Positions 56,816-64,000 of a stretch of DNA of 64,000 nucleotides are shown one piece after another. Both the position numbers and the translations under genes were made by a program. The first letter of the stretch is position 1, and every line of letters starts with the position of its first letter. This DNA is from Cryptomeria japonica. Taxonomy: Eukaryota > Streptophyta > Pinopsida > Cupressales > Cupressaceae. The stretch spans positions 607,546,173 to 607,610,172 of the forward strand of contig NC_081408.1 of assembly GCF_030272615.1 (NCBI RefSeq), written 5' to 3'. The notes under the pieces were generated by a model that was not told the origin of the DNA, did no database searches, and saw nothing but the letters and a program-made list of their open reading frames with translations.

Positions 56816-57500
56816 GATGAATCCACATGTGGCATTATTAGTCGAAACAAAATGGAAGAAGTTATTAGATATCGGATTCCTACAACCTATAGACTATGCC
56901 AAATGGATCTCAAACCTTGTACTAGTTTTCAAATCAGATAAAAGCATAAGGATTTGTATAGACTTCAGAGACCTCAATAAGGCATGTCTGAAGGATGAAT
57001 TTCCTTTGCCAAGCATCAACACCATTGTCATCTAACAGCAGGACATGCAATGCTATCTCTCATGGATAGTTTCTCTGGCTATAACCAGATCAAGATAAAA
57101 CTGCATTCACATGTCCATGGGGAACATATTTCTGGAATGTCATGCCTTTTGGTTTAAAAAATGTTGGTGCAACTTATCAAAGAGCCATGACAACAATCTT
57201 CCATGAAATGATGCATACTTTCATGGAGGATTAAGTGGATGATTTGTTAGCTAAATCATTCAGAAGAGATGAACACCTCAACATCCCAGATAAAATATTT
57301 CAATGATTAGAGCAATTAAATGTCAGATTAAACCTAAGAAGTGTATCTTTGGGGTCACATCCAGCAAATTGTTGGACTACATTGTATCAGAAAAAGACAT
57401 CAAAGTGGATCCAATAAAGGTTTAGGCTATCATGGAGATGCCACCGCCTAAAAACATTAACCAGCTATGATCTTTGTAGAGTAGGCTACAATCCATCAGA
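56816..57500 (+). pseudogene. Gypsy-1 reverse transcriptase
   Basis: NPHVALLVETKWKKLLDIGF and RICIDFRDLNKACLKDEFP are readable in an open stretch (56817-57035). A deletion/frameshift near 57030-57110 follows, then GYNQIKI, VMPFGLKNVGA and the catalytic segment, where the Tyr codon before VDDLLAKS is a TAA stop (about 57232). Later motifs (KCIFGVTSSKLL) are recognisable. It is clearly inactive. Confidence 0.88.
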
Positions 57501-58520
57501 TGATTCATTGCTCAATTAGTGGATAAATGTCTTCCATTCAATCATCTGCTTCATATAAATATACCTTTCAGGTGGGAAGACAAATGTGAAGAATCATTCC
57601 ACTAGCTCAAACAATATCTGATGAATCCACCAGTTTGGGTACCACCAATAGTGGGCAAGCCACACATCCTCTATTTATTAGCAACAAAAGTATCATTGGG
57701 GGCACTACTATCACAAGAAGATCTAGCAGGTAAATAAAGGGCTATCTATTACATCAACAAGACTTTGAATGGATATGAACTCAATTATACATTCATCAAA
57801 AAGGCTTTCTTAGGAGTGGTGTTTGCCTCTCAAAAGTTCCACCACTATATGCTATCCCACACAATCAAGATTGTAGAAAAGATCGATCCTCTCAAATATC
57901 TACCTAGAAAAACTAATCTTACGGGAAGATTAGCTAAATGGGTCATGATCCTAAGTGAGTTTGACATTCAATAAACAAAACGACAGGCTATCAAAGGACA
58001 AGAAATTGTAGATCAATTGGTAGAAGAACCACTACTAGACCAACACCCAATATAGGTGGAATTTCCAAATATGGATGTTCTCACTATCACACCCAAAAAA
58101 TGGAACCTATACTTTGATGGATCCTATACACAACATGGATTAGGTGTCAGCATCATGTTTGTCACTCTAGAAGGGCACACAATTTCAATGTCTTACTGAC
58201 TAATGTTTCCATGCACCAACAACATTGCCGAATATGAAGCCTTGGTAGTAGGAGTCAAAGTCATTGTAGAATGGAGAATGATAGAATTGAGAGTCTATGG
58301 GGATTATCCATTAGTTATCAATCAGATCAATGATGACTAACATACAAAATATGATAAGCTAGTGCCTTACAAGAGAATGGTGGATGATTTCAAAAAGTAC
58401 TTTTTACACATCACCTTTGAGCAGATTCCAAGAATGGAAAACAAAGTTGCTGATGCAATGGCCACTATCACCTCATTTCTACAAATTCCAAATAAACAAA
58501 ATTATTACGAATTCCTAGTG
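57501..58520 (+). pseudogene. Gypsy-1 dual RNase H
   Basis: gRNH with LYLLATKVSLGALLSQED and IYYINKTLNGYELNYTFIK, open 57765-57974. Then the aRNH: WNLYFDGSYTQHGLGVSI (Asp), CTNNIAEYEALVVGV (Glu), LRVYGDYPLVINQ (Asp) and MENKVADAMA (Asp). The layout is as in Gypsy-2. Stops near 57740, 57974, 58055, 58199 and 58340. Confidence 0.88.
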
Positions 58521-59851
58521 CAGCAATTATTTTTCCCAACCTATGACAATTTCGCATCCCAAGTCATCTGTGTCCTGACTGGTTCAAATTCCCCTCTATA
58601 TGAGAAGATTTATGATTATCTCAAAAACAATACTCTCCCACCTGACCTATCTCATAATCAAAAATGAAGCTTCATTCAACAAGCTGCCCGCTATACCTTA
58701 ACCATTGACACACTTTACTGCTGAGGTCTAGAAGGTACTCTTCTTTGATGCCTTGATCGTAACGAATCTGACTCCGCCTTACAGGAGCTTCATGAAGGTA
58801 TTTGAGATACGCATTCAAGTGGTCCTACTCTCACCAAGAAGCTTCTAAGAATAGGATATTACTAGCCAGCAATGGAAAGAGAGTCCTATTAGTTTGCTAG
58901 GAAATGTCCTAAGTGCCAAATTCATGGTAACCTCATACATGCGCCAACACAAGAGCTGCAACTATTCACAACATCTTGGCGTTTCTATCAATGGGGACTC
59001 AATCTAGTGGGAAATATTCATCCTTCCTCATCAAATGGACATAAGTTCATCATCACAGCCACCGAGTACTGCACTAAGTGGATTTAAGTAGTCCCAATGA
59101 CCACCATGACTAGAAAGAAGACCTCATCATTCATCCTCAACTATCTCATTTGCAAATATGGCATCCCTAGTTCCATCATCATAGATAATAGATTTCCTTT
59201 CAAGAATCAGGATGTACAAGAGCTATGCGAGCAATTCAATATCCAACATCACTTTTTCACACTGTACTATTCTCAAGGAAATGGCCAAGTAGAAGAATCC
59301 AACAAAATAATCTAAAAAATTCTCAAGGAAACAGTAAATGATGCTAGCAAAGATTGGCATGTGCAACTCAATTCAACACTTTGGGCATATAGGACTAGTA
59401 TCTGGACACCTACATGGGCTATGCCATATTCATTGGTGTATGGTTCAGAATAAATTCTACCTCTTGAGGTAGAAATCCCATCTCTCCGAGTATCTTTGAT
59501 AGGCCTCATCCTAGATGAGGAATATTGGGTGAACAAAATGCAGGAACTAGAGCTTCTTGATGAGAGACAACAACATGCCTATGACCATCTCAAGACATAT
59601 CAGCAAAGAATGTGTAGAAGCTACAACCATAAGGTCATTCTCAAGGCCTTTAAAGTTGGTGATATTTTCCTAAAGGAGAACCCTGCAATCAACAAGACCG
59701 AGAAGAAGAAGGAGAAGTTTAAGCCCAACTGGTTGGGACCATTTGTCATCATAGCTGCCTATGGATTAGGGGCCTATCAACTATGAACATCAAAAGGGGA
59801 CGTGCTCAGTGAGCCTACCAATAGCACTCATCTGAAGAAGTTCTACACCTA
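58521..59851 (+). pseudogene. Gypsy-1 integrase
   Basis: Zinc block LHEGI..THSSGPTLTKK...CPKCQIHG (58785-58925). Core: WGLNLVGNIHPSS, where the first Asp (GLDLIG in Gypsy-2) is Asn, then SIIIDNRFPF (second Asp kept) and GNGQVEESNKII (Glu kept). An open stretch (59496-59786) carries the C-terminal part with KFKPNWLGPFVIIAAYG, GPY/F type. Stops at 58750, 58805, 58860, 59085, 59315, 59450 and 59785. Better preserved in the core than the Gypsy-2 copy. Confidence 0.9.
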
Positions 59852-61438
59852 AGTCATCCAATGCATGAATCAAGTGAAAAAGAAAGCAAAAAAAAAATTA
59901 AAAGAAAAAAGCTATCAAATCATCACTATGGTGAAAACCCGGCAAATAAGTGCCTTGTGACACAGACAAAAAAACAAGAAAAATACCAAAAAAAAAGAAA
60001 ATAAAATCAAAAAATGCAATGAAAAAAAGTGGTGAAAACCTGGCAATAGGGGCTACTTGTGATAAGAATCTCCTCCATCTATGAGTTCCTATACATATCT
60101 TGGCACCATCTAATCTAGGCCAATGGCCATCAAAGAACACTTTGTCACACAACACCTATCCTAGACATACTTAGTGTAGTCACTATCCTTGCTTATCTAA
60201 ATAGTTATCTACATCATATCCTACCATGGCTTGGTGATCAATTGTCCATATCTATATCGAGTAGTATCTAAAGTGGGGGCAATATACTAACCTTGCTAGG
60301 GACATCTTTCCTTTGAGTTTTAGCATTTGATCAAATGCACATCAAGTAAAAAACAAGGATCATGGCAATCAATGAGGAACATATCAATGTAATAGAGAAA
60401 ACACGAGAGGGAAAACATCAAGGCTCTTTGAACTGGTTACAACTAAACAAAGATCATACTTGCAAGATGTTTTATGTGATAACAATACATTTCAAATAGC
60501 ATGAATGTTTACTTATGGTTTTGATCTTTTTCTTATCATATCTCCTGAGCACCTCCAGGATGTCTCATGACTAGAGAAGGAATGAAGGAATGTGATGTTT
60601 TTTTGTCTTCTATATGTGAGTGAAGCCTTTTACAATGCAAATTTGTCCTAAGAAGAAATTAGGTAGCATATCATTGAGGACATTTTGGATTTACATTGGC
60701 CTAAGGTTAACTCTTGTTTGTTTAAGCAAGAAACACTCAATTTGTCTTGGTTCAATTATACCTTGAAGCTTGTGCTATCTTGCAATATCAAAATCCATGT
60801 AGGTTATACTCAGGTCATTATGGTTTAATTATACCATGATGCTTGTATCAACTTTCAACATATCAAGGCATGATGATGAAAACAAAGGAAGCACTAGCAA
60901 TTTGATCAAAACAGATGACAAAATTTGGGAATGAGAATGCATTTTAATCTTGAATTAGCTACATTATCATTAATATCAAGCATTAGCTACATTATCATTG
61001 TACATCATATCAAGCATTAGCTGCATTATCATGTTAATGGGCATATTAAATTGCATTTACTAGCATATCATTTTAATCATTGCATTTAGTGGCATATCAT
61101 TGCATTTAGTTGCATCATCATATTTCATCATTAAATCCATCAAATGCATATCTATTGCATCATCATAGAATCTTTCTTTAGCTTTATATCTACATCATTT
61201 ATCTAATTGTCATTTATCATGTCTTATATAGGATGTATCTTTCCTAAAACCAGATGTTTTGATCATGTCTTATACATGATATATCATTCCTGAAACTAGA
61301 CGTTTTGATCACCTTTGTGGTGTAGGAGCACCTCATCAACAAGATAATCATGCAACTGATGATGAAGATTAGGATCTTAGGATCATTTCACAAGTGTTTT
61401 GTTTGTGCACTTTCATGTATTTAATAAAGACCCTACCA
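59852..61438 (+). other. Gypsy-1 3' untranslated region
   Basis: Non-coding. It shares GGTGAAAACC..GCAAATAAGTGCCTTGTGACAC with the Gypsy-2 tail. A polypurine-like CTAAAGTGGGGGCAATA lies at 60268-60284 but is followed by sequence unlike the 5' LTR, so no LTR starts there. GCATTAGCTACATTATCAT-type repeats occur at 60955-61130. No antisense PMD gene like that in Gypsy-2 is seen, though only 1.5 kb is present. Confidence 0.6.
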
Positions 61439-62793
61439 TGTAAACCAATGTCACTAATTGGGATATTTGATAAGCCAATTAGGAAAATGTGGTCAATAGG
61501 GGTAGTAGGATGTATTTTTTTGTGTTTGATAGGTTTTAGGATGTTTTAGGAGTTTTTGGTTGATCCAAGTGTGTGGATCCCAACCTTAGAAAGTTTGACA
61601 ACATTTTGTGCAAAATTGCAACTTTTCAAAATGCGGTTGGGGGAAGCCTTTCAATGGCTCCAACCTCCTCCAAATTCAGTTGGAAACAATTGGAGAGTTG
61701 TATAAACCTTGTGGAAATGATTCCCAAGGTTTTTGTTTTTGTGGTTTGAAGTGATGAAGCAATAAAATACTAATATACTGAAGTTTTCCTTGAAATTCTA
61801 AGTTTGCAGAGATTGTACGTCCTTGACCAGCTTGAATCTGACAACACTATTAATGGACTAGATGGAGAAATGAACTAGCTTTGATTTGGTGGTTTTCTAA
61901 GGATTTTATTGTTTCTTTGTAATGAGAAACCCTTTTTTTTTTTATTATATCCCGGGAAACTAGGGTTTGTCTAGGGTTTCGCCAAATAATGGCCATATTT
62001 TGCATCTCCTACCTCTAGAAGTTATTTCATTTGGTGGAATGCAATATTGGTTAGTGTAAATTAAGTTTTTCATGGGTTTTTATAGGGTTGACTTGGTTGT
62101 GAGGTTCTTGAAGTGAATCTAGGTAGGCATCTCCATGTGACTACCTTAAGCACAATTAGGATAGTCATCCTAAAATCTGATAGTGGTGGATTCCAGGAAT
62201 GTAACCCTAGAATTTGAAGTTATTCAACATCCCCCATAAGCTCATAAAGTTGGTTTTGTAGTTGGGATACCAGTAAAGGGGGTTGCTTTGTAAATCAGGC
62301 CTAATCAGCCTAATTAGGTCTCTAGGCTTCTAAGGGGATCAGACCTTAGGGTTGTAGATCTTGCTAATCCATTTTGGGGATGAATGTAACTCCTAAAAGG
62401 ATATCTATAATGGTGAGTAGTGTTTCAGAGTGTGTGGAATATTTTGGAGTTAAAGACAAAATACCGGTATAGGAGGGCTACTAACCTAAGTGGTAGGTTT
62501 CCAAAGGAGGTATAAGGAATTGATGCCTAAGTCCAAAAAAAATTCTTGAAATAGTTCTTAGATGTCATGAATAGGCCAAATTAAAAATCCCTAAGATTAG
62601 GAGTCACTAGTAAGGCATGTTAGAGAAGTTGAAGCATTTTACCCATCTTGAGTAGGTGTTAGGCTTGAGTAGTGGACAGTAGTTCTAAACCTTAAGATGT
62701 GGAGTCCTTCTTTGTAGGATCATTTTTGACATTTAAAGGGTTAGACCCTAACCTTTTGGATTTGTCCTTAGGAGTAAGAAGGCCTCTACATCA
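61439..62793 (+). repeat. Gypsy-3 5' LTR (approximate)
   Basis: The right edge is ...CTCTACATCA, two bases before the primer site. The left edge was chosen at a TG after ACCAT. The sequence is T/G-rich, with many TAGGGTTT-type words (61960-62340). No second copy is in the window to confirm the ends. Confidence 0.45.
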
Positions 62794-62795
62794 AG

Positions 62796-62810
62796 TGGTA
62801 TCAGAGCTTA
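62796..62810 (+). other. Gypsy-3 primer binding site (initiator Met-tRNA)
   Basis: TGGTATCAGAGCTTA matches the complement of plant initiator Met-tRNA over the first 12 bases. Confidence 0.85.
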
Positions 62811-62881
62811 GGAGTGTACTTTGGACTAGAGAAGAAGACAAGATGTAAGAGGAAGAGGGATCCCAAGAAATCCCATCAAGG

Positions 62882-63950
62882 ATGACCAATGTTGCATTGG
62901 CTATCTTGGTAAAGAAGCAGATGGAAAAGATAAGAGAAGTTAGGGCTAAGAATCAGGCCTTGAGAGGTGAAATGGACTAGTTGAAGGACAAAGTGGAGAG
63001 GGGAGAGAGAGACTTAGGAAGTGTTGAAGAAGGGGATGAAGAGGAGATCCCTAGGCAGGAAGAACTAGAGGTTCTTGCAGACCAGAGACCCCTAATGATT
63101 GTCCTCAAGTTCATGGAAAGAAGAAAAATGGATGTGAAGTTGGATCTACCAGTGTTTTCTGGTAAGATGGAACCAGATATAATGATGGAGTGGATTGACT
63201 CCTTGGACAATTTATTTGAGAGTGAAGACATACCAGAACACCAAAGGGTGAAGATGGCCCAATCCAAAATGAAAGGGGGTGCACTAACTTGGTGGAATTT
63301 CATCCAAGATGAGAGGGTGAAAGAGGGGAAAATAAAATTTTCTATTTGGAAGAAGATGATAGCTTCGATAAAGGAAGTGTATGTTCTAGTGGACTATAAT
63401 GTCCAATTGCACAAGAGAAGACAAAATTTGAAGCAGAAGGAGATGGACGTGAGTTCCTATATAGAGGATTTAATGAAGTTGTGTGTGAAGACCAAGGTAA
63501 AGGAGAGTGAAGATGAGAATGGGGGTGAGATATCTCAATGGACTAAGATTTGTCATCTAAGAAGATTTGAACCTCCACACCTCGGAGACAGTTCAAAAAT
63601 GTTTTTAGTTAGCATTTAAGGTGGAGAAGAAGCAAAAGAGAAGGCAGGAACAAAATAGAAAAGGCAAAGGGAGACAAAAAAAAGGGGGAAGAGGCCCTTT
63701 CAAAGGTAAAGGAAATGGTTTTGGATACCAAGGTGAGTCTAATTAGGAAGGCACCAGAGGAGAGAGCAGTTACAACCATGGAGGAGGCTACAATCAAATA
63801 GAGAACTTTAGAGGCAAAAGACCATTCTCTAGAGGAAGATCCCAAGGTAGAGAACCTCCTAGATGCTACAACTATAACCAAGAAGGGCACATGGCTAATA
63901 GGTGTCCAGAGAAGGCTACAAGATCCATGGGAGAAAGGAGGAGGAATTAG
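62882..63950 (+). pseudogene. Gypsy-3 gag
   Basis: Start at ATG 62882 (MTNVALAILVKKQMEK), coiled-coil N-terminus, with a stop at 62978, then open to 63619. The retrotransposon gag domain is clear: DLPVFSGKMEPDIMMEWIDS, FESEDIPEHQRVKMAQSKMK, ALTWWNFIQDE and VSSYIEDLMKLC. A frameshift near 63510-63600 moves the reading to KVEKKQKRRQEQNRKGKG, a Gly/Arg-rich basic linker and a knuckle CYNYNQEGHMANRC (second Cys changed to Tyr). The rest of the polyprotein is off the window. Confidence 0.87.
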
Positions 63951-64000
63951 GTGTAGGAATCAGATTGCCAAAGTGTGGCAAGTGCAAACACCTATCAAAG

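Larger units (their letters stand above)
1983..61438 (+). mobile_element. Gypsy-1: outer Ty3/gypsy (Tat-type) element, split by nested insertions
   Basis: Its pieces are: 5' LTR 1983-4011, primer site and leader start 4012-4165, leader 26114-28034, upstream ORF and gag 28035-29948, end of gag 53360-53708, and protease remnant to integrase 54728-59851, with a tail to about 61438. Continuity is shown by TSDs flanking each interrupting element (Copia-1 TTCTC; Gypsy-2 AGGA+1) and by gag sequence resuming after Gypsy-2 in the same order as in the Gypsy-2 copy. Sequence just left of the LTR is AAGCA (1978-1982), the candidate TSD, but its partner is not visible. No second copy of the 2 kb LTR is found before the window ends. 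The right limit is an estimate: Gypsy-3 appears to begin near 61439. Confidence 0.75.
61439..64000 (+). mobile_element. Gypsy-3: 5' part of a Met-primed gypsy element (runs off the window)
   Basis: A primer site, leader and gag identify the 5' end of another Ty3/gypsy element, of a different lineage from Gypsy-1/2 (initiator Met primer). The LTR is inferred to occupy about 61439-62793; the right end is well placed by the primer site, and the left end (TGTAAACC) is only a guess. Protease and pol must lie beyond 64000. Confidence 0.6.

Noticed and set aside
1-64000. Host protein-coding genes, tRNA or rRNA genes
   Set aside because: Both strands were read; every convincing coding block belongs to a retroelement, and the tRNA-like words are primer binding sites only.

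Overview
This window is a repeat-dense stretch of a plant nuclear genome. I see no host gene, tRNA, rRNA or CRISPR array. Everything recognisable is LTR-retrotransposon sequence: Ty3/gypsy elements of the plant Tat/Ogre type (dual RNase H, long leaders and tails, one with an antisense extra gene), Ty1/copia elements primed by initiator Met-tRNA, and one large pol-less LTR element. Low GC, old decayed copies and deep nesting fit a large seed-plant genome, possibly a gymnosperm; the species cannot be read from the sequence. Element names below are ad hoc.

The layout is a nest that can be unpicked by LTR ends and 5-bp target duplications (TSDs). Level 0 is Gypsy-0, a minus-strand pol fragment at 1-1982. 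Level 1 is Gypsy-1 (+ strand), whose 5' LTR (1983-4011) interrupts Gypsy-0 and whose body is scattered over 4012-4165, 26114-29948 and 53360 to about 61438; its 3' LTR is not in the window. Level 2, inside Gypsy-1: Copia-1 (-, 4166-26108, TSD TTCTC), Gypsy-2 (+, 29949-53354, TSD AGGA plus one mismatch), a copia LTR fragment (about 53709-54727), and Gypsy-3 (+, about 61439 to the window end, left edge uncertain). Level 3: Copia-2 (-, 6237-20587, TSD AATGG) inside the RNase H of Copia-1, and Copia-3 (-, 32136-38924, TSD TGCTA) inside the leader of Gypsy-2. Level 4: NA-1 (-, 12884-20530, TSD TGCTA) inside the 5' LTR of Copia-2.

Two parts deserve most attention. NA-1 is a complete 7.6 kb LTR element with two long decayed ORFs and no protease, integrase, reverse transcriptase or RNase H: one ORF is a coiled-coil protein with four CCHC knuckles, the other an unrecognised protein of about 1000 residues with a Lys/Glu repeat. 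It must have been moved by another element's machinery, most plausibly a Copia-1/Copia-2 relative with which it shares LTR ends, primer site and polypurine tract. The second is the tail of Gypsy-2 (about 49503-52170), which carries on the minus strand, antisense to gag-pol, a decayed gene with a plant mobile domain (PMD) signature, a coiled-coil and Ser/Pro-rich tail, and what looks like a conventional spliced intron.

All coding regions are broken to some degree. Copia-2, Copia-3 and Gypsy-2 are the least damaged; Gypsy-2 pol keeps one frame for about 3.4 kb with only stop codons. A 144-codon ORF ahead of Gypsy-1 gag is intact.
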